From contig JBMNMQ010000004.1 of the NCBI GenBank assembly GCA_050953425.1, positions 14,442 to 78,441 of the forward strand: a stretch of DNA of 64,000 nt, written 5' to 3'. This document shows, in pieces, positions 26,723-35,249 of this stretch. A model generated the notes under the pieces. The model did not search any database and had not been told where the DNA came from. It was given only the letters and a program-made list of their open reading frames with translations. The position numbers were made by a program, and so were the translations under genes. This DNA is from RUG100 sp050953425 (lineage in GTDB: Bacteria > Bacillota > Clostridia > Peptostreptococcales > Anaerovoracaceae). The stretch's first letter is position 1; every line of letters starts with the position of its first letter.

Positions 26723-27592
26723 TTGGATAGAAAATATGCGATGCTGATCGACGGCGACAACATCGCGGTAAAATACATGGAAGACGTCATCAACGAACTG
26801 TCTTCGATCGGCACGCTGACCATCAAGCGGGTCTACGGGGACTTCAAGAATCCCCGCCTCAAGGACTGGGAAAAGGCGAGTCTCAAGTACTCGATCATCC
26901 CCGTACAGCAGTACGAAAATACCAAGGGAAAGAATTCCACCGACATGTGCATGGCCATCGACGCCATGGATATCCTGCATTCCAATGAAGTCGACGGCTT
27001 CTGCATCGTCAGCAGCGACAGTGATTTCACGCGCCTGGCCGCGCGTCTGCGCGAAGCCGGCAAGGAAGTCATCGGCATGGGCAACCGCAACACCGTGGAA
27101 GCGTTCATGGCCGCCTGCTCGACGTTCAAAAAGCTTGAAAACCTCGGTGAGAATGATGAGGAGACCGGTGACGACGCCGACTTTGAGCAGATTGAAAAAG
27201 AGGTGTATGACATCATGCTTGAGTGCGAGGATGACGTCATGGAAGCGAGCGCCCTCAAGGATACCCTGGTGCGGCGCAATCCCGGCTTTGATGTCAAGGA
27301 CTACGGCTTTTCAAAATTCTCTGCCTTCCTGCGCAGCATGGACAACCTCGAGCTGACAGATCGCTTTCGCAAAGTTTCCCTGAAATCGACGAAAGAGGAC
27401 GATGTGCGGCGGATCATCACGGCGCTGATCGAACGCGGCACGTACACGACCAATCAGCTCAACCTGGCCATCACCCGCAAAATTCCCGGCTTTAACCTCA
27501 AGAGCCTCGGTTACTCGAGCTGGAAGAGCTATCTGAAGAACAACGGGTTCCGCATCGACGGCCGGCAGCATGTGAAAAAGGCGCTCTCATGA
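26723..27592 (+). CDS. NYN-domain (LabA/DUF88) RNase-like protein with two C-terminal OST-HTH/LOTUS domains
   Basis: A 289-residue protein. Residues 1-140 are a NYN/PIN-like nuclease fold with acidic residues in LIDGDN (Asp10, Asp12), STDMCMAID (Asp74, Asp80) and SSDSDF (Asp99, Asp101), arranged as in LabA-type proteins. Two LOTUS-like repeats follow (about 155-215 and 222-283); the second, with GYSSWKSYLKNNGF, is clear, the first (GFSKFSAFLRSM) more diverged. The best start is TTG at 26723, with AAAGGAG 8 bp upstream; the first in-frame ATG is inside the nuclease strand. The stop overlaps the gtrA-like start (ATGA). RNA targeting is inferred from the domain types; the substrate is unknown. 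Confidence 0.85.
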   Translation: MDRKYAMLIDGDNIAVKYMEDVINELSSIGTLTIKRVYGDFKNPRLKDWEKASLKYSIIPVQQYENTKGKNSTDMCMAIDAMDILHSNEVDGFCIVSSDSDFTRLAARLREAGKEVIGMGNRNTVEAFMAACSTFKKLENLGENDEETGDDADFEQIEKEVYDIMLECEDDVMEASALKDTLVRRNPGFDVKDYGFSKFSAFLRSMDNLELTDRFRKVSLKSTKEDDVRRIITALIERGTYTTNQLNLAITRKIPGFNLKSLGYSSWKSYLKNNGFRIDGRQHVKKALS

Positions 27593-28014
27593 TCAAGAGG
27601 CTGTTCCTGCAGTTTATGCGCTTCACCGGTGTGGGAGTGACCTGCTTTGCGATCGACTACGCGATCATGGTGCTGCTGACCGAAGTTTTCGGTGTGCGCT
27701 ACCTGTACTCGGCGGGCATTTCCTTTACCATCGCGACGGTGATCAACTACTTTCTCAGCAGCCGCTTTGTCTTTGATCATGAGAACAAAGGCCGCTTTGA
27801 CGGATTGATCTTCGTCGCCCTCGGCGCGGCAGGACTCGGCCTCAACCAGCTGCTGATGTGGTTCATCGTGGAAAAGCTCGGCATCAGTTATCTGATTGCC
27901 AAGGTGGTTTCCGGCATTCTCGTTTCGTTCTATAATTTCACCACCCGCAAGCTCTTCCTCGAACGCCACTACCGCCGCCGGCAGCGGGATTCCGAACCGC
28001 CGCCCTCCGCCTGA
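27589..28014 (+). CDS. GtrA family membrane protein
   Basis: A 141-residue protein with four membrane helices, of the GtrA family thought to help move lipid-linked sugars across the membrane. The characteristic start FMRFTGVGVTCFAIDYAIM and VINYFLSSRFVF are present. The C-terminus is short and basic (RHYRRRQRD). It overlaps the NYN-LOTUS stop by 4 bp, so the two are translated together. Location between two LCP genes supports a role in wall glycopolymer assembly, by inference. Confidence 0.88.
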   Translation: MIKRLFLQFMRFTGVGVTCFAIDYAIMVLLTEVFGVRYLYSAGISFTIATVINYFLSSRFVFDHENKGRFDGLIFVALGAAGLGLNQLLMWFIVEKLGISYLIAKVVSGILVSFYNFTTRKLFLERHYRRRQRDSEPPPSA

Positions 28015-28086
28015 GACGATGCCGCCGGCAGGCGCCGGCAGCGCACGGCGGCTCCGGCGGGCCCGCGGCGATGACAGGATTGTAAG

Positions 28087-28115
28087 TTGCAACGCGGGAT
28101 ACGTAGTGATAGAAT
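28087..28115 (+). promoter_or_regulatory. Sigma-A promoter for the second LCP gene
   Basis: TTGCAA (28087-28092), 17 bp, TAGAAT (28110-28115), about 87 bp ahead of the LCP start. The 15-mer beginning at 28088 recurs exactly at 56264-56278, upstream of the SCIFF gene. Confidence 0.65.
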
Positions 28116-28201
28116 ACCTAGAGATGAAAAACAGCTGACTGGTCCAAATACAAAGAGAGGCATATGCGGGTTGCAGAGCTGTCCCGTATCGCAGAATCTC
28201 G

Positions 28202-29800
28202 ATGAAAGAGACGTTTGATAAAACCCGGATTGTCGATGGTGAAAGCGGTGATGACCGCCTGACCAGGGACGTGATCCGCAAATACGAAAATCCGGAATAC
28301 AAGAAGGCGGCGGAAGAATATGAACGCCTGGCTCGACGCAGCCGCGGCGCACAGCGGCGCGAGAAAACAGCCCGGGAAGCGGCCGCCGAGCGCAGGACCA
28401 GACGGCAGCGGGAGACAGAACCGCAGCGCCGTTCCTTTCGCAGGGCCGAGCGCGAAGAGCGGCGCAGAGCACGCCGCAGTCACGGAAGAATCAGTCAGCA
28501 CAATGAACACCGGCTGGCGCAGCAGCGCGCCGACGGCAGCAATATGGCGGCCGGAGCGGGTTCGACGGCAGCTGCCCGCCAGGAAGCCGGTGCCGGAAGC
28601 AGCCGCAGAAACGGCGCCGGGCGTCCGCATTCCACAGACAGAAACGGCGCCGGGCGTCCGCATTCCACAGACAGAAACGGCGTCGGACGCCGGCATTCCA
28701 CAGCGGGTGCGCGCCCTCTCGCGGGCGGCGGAACAGCCGCTGCCGTGCGCCGGCCGCCGCTGCCGCGCGGCCGCAGGATCAAGCGCATCGTTCTGGCTGT
28801 CCTCGTCATTCTGGCTGCTCTGGCCGTTGCTTTCACGGCCTGGTTCTTTGCCATCACTTCGCATCTCGATCACGTCGATACGTCATCGAGTGATTTTGCG
28901 ATCGACAATCAGGTCGCTGCCGATCTTAAGGGCTATCGCAGCATCGCCATTCTCGGCGTCGATGCGCGCAAGGGGGAGAGCCTGGACGGCAGCCGTACCG
29001 ACGCGATCATCATCATGCGCATCCGCAAATCCAACGGCCACGTGCAGCTGATTTCGATCATGCGCGATTCCTATCTGAAGATGGCCGACAGCAGCGGCAG
29101 CCTGATTCTCGATAAAATCACCCACGCCCACCACTACGGCGGCGGTGTCGATACCTGTGCGGCGCTGAACCGCAGTCTCGATCTCAATATCGACGAATAC
29201 ATCATCTTCGACTGGCAGGCGGTGGCGGATACCGTCGATACGCTGGGCGGCATTGAGGTCAATGTAAAGCGGAACGAGATTCGCGACCTCAACAAGTGGG
29301 GCCCGGAGACGGCGAAAAACGTCGGCAGCAAATGGACACCGATCACCAAAACGGGCAGGCAGACCATCGACGGCGTGCAGGCGACGACGTACTGCCGCAT
29401 CCGCAAGACCAGCGGCGGCGATCCCGGCCGCGGCAGCCGCTACAAGAAAGTCATGTCGGCAGTGATGAAAAAGGCCGTCTCCTCGCCGGTTCGCATGAAT
29501 AAGCTGGCCGCCACGGTACTGCCGGAGATCCGCACCAACATGAGTCAGGTTCAGCTGCTGACTGCAGCAGTCAATTTCCCGCGCTACGACATCAGAAAGA
29601 GCTACGGCTGGCCCAAAGACTATTACGGCGGACTGCTCAGCAACGGGCTCTGGTACGCGGTGCCGACCACGCTTGAGAGCAACGTGCAGACGCTGCATAA
29701 AAAGGCGTTCGCACAGAACAACTACACGCTGTCGGAGACGTGCAGTGAAATCAGCCGGGAAATCATCTACAGCACCGGCATCACCGAGGGCAATAACTGA
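28202..29800 (+). CDS. LytR-CpsA-Psr (LCP) family protein with a long basic cytoplasmic tail
   Basis: A 532-residue paralogue of the LCP protein at 24208. The first 193 residues are cytoplasmic and strongly basic (Arg-rich, ending in three 11-residue repeats of RNGAGRPHSTD type). One membrane helix follows (about 195-220). The LCP domain has AILGVDARKGESLDGSRTDA, QLISIMRDSYLKM, DKITHAHHYGG and TYCRIRKTSGGDPGRGSRYK. The extracytoplasmic halves are close, including the ending YYGGL-WYAVP-TLESNV, so they arose by duplication while the tails diverged to opposite charge. No good ribosome site is seen before the ATG at 28202; the start is therefore less certain. Confidence 0.92.
   Translation: MKETFDKTRIVDGESGDDRLTRDVIRKYENPEYKKAAEEYERLARRSRGAQRREKTAREAAAERRTRRQRETEPQRRSFRRAEREERRRARRSHGRISQHNEHRLAQQRADGSNMAAGAGSTAAARQEAGAGSSRRNGAGRPHSTDRNGAGRPHSTDRNGVGRRHSTAGARPLAGGGTAAAVRRPPLPRGRRIKRIVLAVLVILAALAVAFTAWFFAITSHLDHVDTSSSDFAIDNQVAADLKGYRSIAILGVDARKGESLDGSRTDAIIIMRIRKSNGHVQLISIMRDSYLKMADSSGSLILDKITHAHHYGGGVDTCAALNRSLDLNIDEYIIFDWQAVADTVDTLGGIEVNVKRNEIRDLNKWGPETAKNVGSKWTPITKTGRQTIDGVQATTYCRIRKTSGGDPGRGSRYKKVMSAVMKKAVSSPVRMNKLAATVLPEIRTNMSQVQLLTAAVNFPRYDIRKSYGWPKDYYGGLLSNGLWYAVPTTLESNVQTLHKKAFAQNNYTLSETCSEISREIIYSTGITEGNN
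28607..28705 (+). repeat. 33-bp in-frame tandem repeat (3 copies) in the second LCP gene
   Basis: Units at 28607, 28640 and 28673 encode RNGAGRPHSTD twice and RNGVGRRHSTA. The period equals that in the first LCP gene, though the sequences are unrelated. Confidence 0.92.
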
Positions 29801-29820
29801 GCTGCGGCAAGACGGTTCGA

Positions 29821-29852
29821 TTGACATGATCCCTGGTTTGTGAGAGTATAAT
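29821..29852 (+). promoter_or_regulatory. Possible promoter for the small lipoprotein gene
   Basis: A consensus TTGACA (29821-29826) and consensus TATAAT (29847-29852) are separated by 20 bp, longer than optimal. Both hexamers are exact, so a promoter is plausible. Confidence 0.45.
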
Positions 29853-29933
29853 ACTGCTGCACAGCTGCGCAATGAGTTTGAAAAGTCGCAGTTGTTCTAT
29901 GAAAGTTTTCTTTTAAAGTGAGAGGAGTTCCCA

Positions 29934-30332
29934 ATGAAAAAGAACAAAGCGCTGAAAGCGCTGCTGCTGGTCTGCGTTCTGGCACTTGCAGTCGGTCTCG
30001 CGGCCTGCACCAGTCAGTTTGTCGGTACCTGGAAAATATCATCCCTTTCCATCGGCGGCACCACTATGAATGCCAAAACGTTGAAGAAGGAGCTGGGTTC
30101 CGACCCCGGGACCATTGAAATCAAGGAGGACGGCAAAGTCAAAGTCACGCTGCTGGGTGAGTCAGGCAGCGGCACGTGGACGGAAAAAGATGATAAAATA
30201 ACGTTGAAAGTGAAGGGCAGCGGAATGTCGGAAGCTGATCAGCTCACCGGAGAGATGAAGGATGACAAGCTCGTTATCAAGGCATCCGAAGGTGAGGAAA
30301 GCATAAAGGTTACCCTGACAAAAGAAGAGTAA
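29934..30332 (+). CDS. Small lipocalin-like lipoprotein
   Basis: A 132-residue protein with a lipoprotein signal peptide (KALLLVCVLALAVGLAAC, lipid Cys25). The mature part is short beta strands: FVGTWKISSLSIGG at the start, then GTIEIKEDGKVKVTL, GTWTEKDDKITLKV and KLVIKASEGEESIKVTL. This resembles small lipocalin-like domains found in many Clostridia, with no known function. AGAGGAG precedes the ATG. It is monocistronic, between a promoter and a terminator. The protein at 62328-62741 has a similar strand pattern but little sequence identity. Confidence 0.85.
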   Translation: MKKNKALKALLLVCVLALAVGLAACTSQFVGTWKISSLSIGGTTMNAKTLKKELGSDPGTIEIKEDGKVKVTLLGESGSGTWTEKDDKITLKVKGSGMSEADQLTGEMKDDKLVIKASEGEESIKVTLTKEE

Positions 30333-30405
30333 CAGCTGTAAGCATTCCGGCAGATTGCCGCAATGCTGCGGCGATGCGGCCGGACATGACAATGCATCGG
30401 TTCCC

Positions 30406-30443
30406 ATACAGCATTCTGTCAAGATACGGAATGCTGTATTTTT
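30406..30443 (+). terminator. Intrinsic terminator after the small lipoprotein gene
   Basis: The stem ATACAGCATTC (30406-30416) pairs perfectly with GAATGCTGTAT (30429-30439) across a 12-nt loop and runs into TTTT. Confidence 0.9.
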
Positions 30444-30550
30444 CTGCTCGGAACCTTGCATGACACGGCTGCCTGCGACGAAGCGGCGGAACTGCTTTGC
30501 TGCGGCCGCACTGCGGCGGAACTGCGGCTGTACTGCGTCCGCTGCAAGAG

Positions 30551-30594
30551 TCGTGCTCGAGCTGCCGTAAAATCGTGCTCGAGCCGCCGTAAAA
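30551..30594 (+). repeat. 22-bp tandem duplication upstream of gatZ
   Basis: Two adjacent 22-bp copies (30551-30572, 30573-30594) differ by one base; the core is TCGTGCTCGAGC followed by GCCGTAAAA. The 362-bp gap 30333-30694 holds this, the terminator before it, and no clear promoter for gatZ. Confidence 0.8.
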
Positions 30595-30694
30595 AAGCTT
30601 GAATATTCAGTTAAATCATTGTAAACTGACCTTGTCTCTGCTCCGCAGGGCGAAATCAGCCGATGCCGCAGCTACGACAAAGGCGGACGGAACC

Positions 30695-32017
30695 ATGAAT
30701 GATCCGATCAGAGAAATACTGACCAGGCGGCGACTCGGCATGCAGTGCGGAATTCCTTCGTTCTGCAGCGCCGACCAGCTGGTCATCGAGGTCGTTCTCG
30801 AGGAGGCACAGGGCAGCGACGCCTCTGTCCTCATCGAAGCGACCGCCAATCAGGTCAACCAGTTCGGCGGGTACCGGAACATGCGCTCCGTAGATTTCCG
30901 TGAGTTTGTCTATGCTATTGCCGATCGCGTCGGCTTTGACCGCGATCGCGTTCTCCTCGGCGGTGACCATCTCGGCCCGCTGCCCTGGGCGGAAAGACCA
31001 GCCGCCGAAGCGATGGCGCATGCCAAAGAACTGGTGCGGCAGAGTGTGCTGGCCGGCTTTCGCAAGATCCATCTCGACACTTCCATGCCTCTCGGCGGCG
31101 ACGATCCCGCCGTTCGACCGGCACAGGAAACCATAGCCGCCCGCGGCGCCGATCTCTATCTGGCTGCCGAGGCGGCTTTTGCTGAGCTGCTGCGCGACTG
31201 CCCCGGCGCCGAACGGCCGGCATTTGTTATCGGCAGTGAAGTGCCGGCAGCCGGCGGCACGGCAGGGTGGGACGACAGCGCGGTCACCACGCCGGAGGAG
31301 CTGGCGGCTTCGCTGTCCGCCTGGCGCTGCCGGTTCCGCGAGCTGGGGCTCGAGCGCGCCTGGAGCAGTGTCGTCGCCGTCGTCGTGCATCCGGGTGCGG
31401 CTTTCAGCGGCGAGAAAGTACGACCGTACGACCGCGGCAGCGCGCGGCCGCTGTGCCGCAAACTGGACGATTACCCCGATCTCGTTTTCGAAGGACATTC
31501 GACCGATTTTCAGCCGCCGGAGAGGCTGCGGGAGATGGTCGAGGACGGCATCGCCATTCTCAAGGTCGGACCGGCGCTCACCTATGCGCTGCGCGAAGCG
31601 CTGCATGCGCTCTCGCTGATCGAAAAGGAGCTGATTCCGGCGGGCCGGCGCGCCGATTACATCGAGACGCTGGAGCGGGCGATGCTGGCCGATCCGTCCC
31701 GCTGGCAGTCCTATTATTCCGGTGACGAGCGGCGTCTGCGCATCCAGCGGCGCTACAGCTTTTCCGACCGCAGCCGCTACTACACCTCGCTGCCGGCCGT
31801 GCGCGGCGCGATGGAACAGCTCTTTCACAATCTCGATGCGGTGGAAATTCCGCTGATGATGGTGCACCAGTATCTGCCGCTGCAGTATCCCGGCGTGCGC
31901 GACGGGCGGCTGCCGCCGAAAGCGCGCGATCTGGCCAAGGACTGCATTCGCCTCCTCGTTGCGGAATACCAGAAGGCCGCTGGCGGCGGCGGTCTGCGAA
32001 AGGGGGAAGCGAGATGA
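30695..32017 (+). CDS. gatZ: Tagatose-1,6-bisphosphate aldolase non-catalytic subunit (GatZ/KbaZ family)
   Basis: GatZ/KbaZ proteins (COG4573) stabilise and activate the class II aldolase subunit GatY/KbaY. The 440-residue protein has family blocks IEATANQVNQFGGY, LLGGDHLGPLPW, HLDTSMPLGGD, FVIGSEVPAAGGT, VFEGHSTDFQ, ILKVGPALTYALREAL and EIPLMMVHQYLP. The ATG at 30695 (MNDPIREIL) matches the usual start, though the ribosome site is weak. It overlaps gatD by 4 bp. No catalytic partner, PTS or kinase gene is nearby, which is unusual. The exact substrate is uncertain. Confidence 0.87.
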   Translation: MNDPIREILTRRRLGMQCGIPSFCSADQLVIEVVLEEAQGSDASVLIEATANQVNQFGGYRNMRSVDFREFVYAIADRVGFDRDRVLLGGDHLGPLPWAERPAAEAMAHAKELVRQSVLAGFRKIHLDTSMPLGGDDPAVRPAQETIAARGADLYLAAEAAFAELLRDCPGAERPAFVIGSEVPAAGGTAGWDDSAVTTPEELAASLSAWRCRFRELGLERAWSSVVAVVVHPGAAFSGEKVRPYDRGSARPLCRKLDDYPDLVFEGHSTDFQPPERLREMVEDGIAILKVGPALTYALREALHALSLIEKELIPAGRRADYIETLERAMLADPSRWQSYYSGDERRLRIQRRYSFSDRSRYYTSLPAVRGAMEQLFHNLDAVEIPLMMVHQYLPLQYPGVRDGRLPPKARDLAKDCIRLLVAEYQKAAGGGGLRKGEAR

Positions 32018-33120
32018 GAGCGGCGGTTCTGTACGGAAACCACGATATTCGCTGCACGGAAATTCCGACCCCGGCGGTGCGGCCCGGCACCGTGCGCCTC
32101 CGCGTCCGCGCCTGCGGCATCTGCGCCTCGGATCTGCCGCGCGTCTTCGCCGGCGGGGCGCACAGCTATCCGATCGTGCTCGGTCATGAGTTTGCCGGCA
32201 CCATCGATGCGGTCGGCGACGGCGTCACGTCGCTGCGGCCCGGCGATCGCGCTGCCGCGGTACCGCTCATTCCCTGCGGACAGTGCCCGGACTGCCGCGC
32301 CGGTCGTTTTTCTCTCTGCCGCCACTATACCTTCCTCGGATCGCGCATTCAGGGCGGCTTTGCCGAGTATGCGGTTCTGCCGGAGGCCAATGCGGTGCCG
32401 ATGGCGGATCATCTGTCGTTTGCGCAGGGCGCGCTCTTTGAGCCCTGTTCGGTGGCGCGTCACGCCGTCGGGCGGTCAGGTCTGCGACGCGGTTCGACGG
32501 CGGTCGTGCTCGGCGGCGGCACCGTCGGTTCCTTTGCCGCCCAGTGGGCCCGTCTCTTCGGCGCGGAGCGGGTCGTCGTCTTCGGCCGTGGTGCCCGGCG
32601 GATGGAAGCGGTGCGGCGCCTCGGTGTCGACGCCGTCCGCAGCTTTGCGGAAGCAGGCTGGCTTGAGAACGCCCTCGCCGAGACCCCCGGCGGCGGAGGG
32701 TTCGACGTTGTCTTCGACGCCGCCGGCGTGCCGGAGACGCGCAGCGCGGCACTGCGGCTGGCCGCCGGCCGCGGTACGATCTGTCTGATCGGCACGCCGA
32801 TCGCTGATGTCTGCTTTACGCGGCAGGAATGGGAGCTGATCGGCCGCCGCGAACTGCACCTGGTCGGGTCGTGGATGAGCGGCGGCACGCCCTGGCCGGG
32901 CAGCGACTGGACCGAGACGGCCGCCTGCTTTGCCGACGGCCGCATCCGCTATGACGAGGATCTTTTCGGCGCGGTCTTCCCGCTGACGCAGGTGGACCGC
33001 GCTTTTGCGATGTTTGAGAAACCCCGCAGCGTGACCGGCCGTATCCTGCTGACGATGGACGGAGAGGAGCCGGAGAGCGGGCAGGAGGAAACCGGCACCC
33101 GGTGCCCTGATGACGAGTGA
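32014..33120 (+). CDS. gatD: Zinc-dependent dehydrogenase, galactitol-1-phosphate dehydrogenase-like
   Basis: A 368-residue medium-chain dehydrogenase. The catalytic zinc site is seen in CGICASD (Cys37) and GHEF (His58-Glu59). The structural zinc cysteines are Cys88, Cys91, Cys94 and Cys102 in CGQCPDCRAGRFSLC, and the nucleotide loop is VVLGGGTVGSFAA. LVGSWMSGGTPWPGSDW resembles the GatD-specific segment. GatD oxidises galactitol-1-phosphate to tagatose-6-phosphate, and the reaction is reversible. Pairing with gatZ supports this name, but sorbitol- or ribulose-phosphate-type substrates cannot be excluded. It overlaps gatZ by 4 bp. The C-terminal 18 residues are an acidic extension. Confidence 0.8.
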   Translation: MRAAVLYGNHDIRCTEIPTPAVRPGTVRLRVRACGICASDLPRVFAGGAHSYPIVLGHEFAGTIDAVGDGVTSLRPGDRAAAVPLIPCGQCPDCRAGRFSLCRHYTFLGSRIQGGFAEYAVLPEANAVPMADHLSFAQGALFEPCSVARHAVGRSGLRRGSTAVVLGGGTVGSFAAQWARLFGAERVVVFGRGARRMEAVRRLGVDAVRSFAEAGWLENALAETPGGGGFDVVFDAAGVPETRSAALRLAAGRGTICLIGTPIADVCFTRQEWELIGRRELHLVGSWMSGGTPWPGSDWTETAACFADGRIRYDEDLFGAVFPLTQVDRAFAMFEKPRSVTGRILLTMDGEEPESGQEETGTRCPDDE

Positions 33121-33329
33121 CGGAAAAACGAGCGCTGCCGACACACTGCCGGCGGGGAAACATCCGTCACCGCCTGTGCGCCGCTGACGAGTGAAGAAAA
33201 CCTGCCGGCCCGCCGCCGGCAATGAAACATCCGCCGGCCGGCTCGGACCGGCGCCGGGCCGTCCGCCGAACGCTCAGCCGGCTGCCGGGTGATCTATACC
33301 CTGACACTATTGCAGGAGGAGGTACAATC

Positions 33330-35210
33330 ATGCGCATGCGCTCCGACAAAACCAGATTCCGCATCTCATCGGTGGTGATAACCGGCATCATCGCCGGCAT
33401 CCTCGCCGAGATCGACGACATCTGCCGCCGCGAGGATATCCGCTTTTTCGTTCACGGCACGCTGCTGCAGCATGCCGTGCACTACCGCTGTCTGCTCGAG
33501 GACAACGGCCGCACCCAGTATGAAATCGGCTTTCTGCGCGGCGATTACGAGCGCTTTCTGCGGGTGCTGCCGCGCTATCTCGAGGAGAGGAAGCTGCTGC
33601 TCGACAGCCATCCGATTTTCGACGAGGAAAAGAAATATCAGTGCCGGATTCTCCGCCTCGGGCGCGAGCACACGATCGAAGCCGGTGACCTGGCGATCAC
33701 CGATACCTTTTTCGTGCGTCTCTCGCCGTTCGACAAGGTACCCGAGCGCATCGACACGCGGCGCGGCTTTTACCGCGTCATGCGGCGCGCCTGCCGACGC
33801 CATGCGCGGATCATCAACTGCCGCGTCTTTCTCGAAGGGAAGAGCGGAAGCAAAGGCCGGCGCCGGCGCACCTTTGCCGGCTTCCTGCTGCAGAATCTCG
33901 CTTATCGCTGGCGTGATTCCCGCCGTTCGTACCGCCGCATGCAGCAGCAGGCCATGCGCTACGGCGGCAGCGACAGCCGCACCTGGCAGCGTGTCGTCGC
34001 CGCGCGCAGCGTCCGGGTGACCGAGGAACAGCTTTTTCCGCTGCAGCGGCTGCCGTTCGGCGGCATCACCGTGCCGGCGCCGCGGGATCCCTCGCCCTGG
34101 ACGAAGGTCCGCGGCCGCGAGGAAGAAGAACGGCTGCGGCAGATCCAGCAGCTGGATCTGAAAATTCTCGCCGAATTCGACCGCGTCTGCCGTCGCATCG
34201 GCGTCGGCTATTTTCTCTGCGGCGGCTCGCTGCTCGGATATGTGCGCCACGGCGGCTTCATTCCCTGGGACGATGACATCGACTGCGGCATGCTGCGGCG
34301 GGATTACGACCGCTTCCTCGCCGAAGCGCCCGCCCACCTTGATGCCGAAACGTTTTTCCTGCAGACACGGGCGAGCGATCCGACCATTCCCTATCTGTTC
34401 TCCAAGATCCGCCTCAATAACACCTTGTATCTGACAGCCTACAACGCCAACCGGTCGTTTCACAGGGGACTCTGTCTCGATCTCTTCCCCTTTGATTTTC
34501 TTCCCGAGGACGAGACGGAGCGGCGTAATTTCCGCGACCGCGTCCGGCGGCGTGCCCGCCAGCATCATTTTATCGCCAATCGGCAGAAGGGTGATCCGCC
34601 GCCGGAAGCGCTGCCGACGCCGGAGGACAGATGGTACCGCTTTCTCGGCACGGCGCACCGCCGGCTTTACCGGCTCTTTCCGCTGCAGGTGACGCAGGAT
34701 CGTTACGATCGTCTTGCCGCCAGCTGCAACGAGCGGGCCGAAGAGCTCGGCCTGACAACGGTCGGCAGCTTTGTACCGACTTATACCTGGGCCAGTCTGG
34801 ATACGCTGCTGCCGTACCGCACGGTGGAGTTCGCGGGCGTACAGGCAATGATTCCGAACAAGCCGGAGGTGTTTCTGAAGATGCAGTACGGCGACTACAT
34901 GACGCCGCCGCCGGCGTACAGGCAGGTGGGGCACGGCCTCATCGACTGGTCGGCGGATCTGGCGGGTGAAGGGCGGAAGCGCCGGTTCACCGCACAGGGA
35001 TCCGCCGGCTGCAGGGTGTATGCCGCCGGGAGAGCCGCAGAGTGCGGGCGGGATGCCGTAAGGGAACCCGCGGACTGCAGCCGGGATGCCGTAAGGGAAA
35101 CCGCAGACCGCGGCCGGGATGCCGTAAGGGAAACCGCAGACCGCGGCCGGGATGCCGGGTCGGGACGGCGGATCCGACCGCTGCACCGGCGGCAGCGTCG
35201 AAAGCCGTGA
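33330..35210 (+). CDS. Tandem LicD-family nucleotidyltransferase/phosphotransferase with degenerate first domain
   Basis: LicD proteins transfer phosphocholine or related groups from CDP donors to surface glycans. The 626-residue protein contains two LicD-like domains. The second (about 270-530) is canonical: FLCGGSLLGYVRHGGFIPWD followed by DDIDCGMLRRDYDRFL. The first (about 10-250) repeats the pattern (ILAEIDDICRREDIRFFVHG, RGDYERFL) but lacks the GGSLLG and WDDDID residues, so it is probably inactive. The C-terminal tail (about 565-626) is Arg/Asp-rich with 11-residue repeats. The ATG at 33330 is chosen because GGAGGAGG is 6 bp upstream. It follows gatD by 209 bp and precedes an IspD-like gene by 39 bp. 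Confidence 0.85.
   Translation: MRMRSDKTRFRISSVVITGIIAGILAEIDDICRREDIRFFVHGTLLQHAVHYRCLLEDNGRTQYEIGFLRGDYERFLRVLPRYLEERKLLLDSHPIFDEEKKYQCRILRLGREHTIEAGDLAITDTFFVRLSPFDKVPERIDTRRGFYRVMRRACRRHARIINCRVFLEGKSGSKGRRRRTFAGFLLQNLAYRWRDSRRSYRRMQQQAMRYGGSDSRTWQRVVAARSVRVTEEQLFPLQRLPFGGITVPAPRDPSPWTKVRGREEEERLRQIQQLDLKILAEFDRVCRRIGVGYFLCGGSLLGYVRHGGFIPWDDDIDCGMLRRDYDRFLAEAPAHLDAETFFLQTRASDPTIPYLFSKIRLNNTLYLTAYNANRSFHRGLCLDLFPFDFLPEDETERRNFRDRVRRRARQHHFIANRQKGDPPPEALPTPEDRWYRFLGTAHRRLYRLFPLQVTQDRYDRLAASCNERAEELGLTTVGSFVPTYTWASLDTLLPYRTVEFAGVQAMIPNKPEVFLKMQYGDYMTPPPAYRQVGHGLIDWSADLAGEGRKRRFTAQGSAGCRVYAAGRAAECGRDAVREPADCSRDAVRETADRGRDAVRETADRGRDAGSGRRIRPLHRRQRRKP
35043..35155 (+). repeat. 33-bp in-frame repeat in the LicD-protein tail
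   Basis: Units at 35043, 35076 and 35109 plus a partial fourth at 35142 share CCGGGATGCCGTAAGGGAA or near-identical cores and encode xGRDAVRETAD. The last full units are identical over long stretches, which shows recent expansion. Confidence 0.92.
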
Positions 35211-35249
35211 ACGCAGTGCAGAGGGCTGCGCGCAGAAAGGAGGAACGGG

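Noticed and set aside
24148..26826. A long minus-strand frame opposite the first LCP gene with Arg/Cys/Leu-rich repeats
   Set aside because: The repeats are the reverse complement of the AETDAGTGAET array; there is no start context and the plus-strand LCP domain is unmistakable.
30599..30694. An upstream start for gatZ that adds 32 residues
   Set aside because: The extra residues have no match to the family pattern; the ATG at 30695 gives the usual N-terminus.
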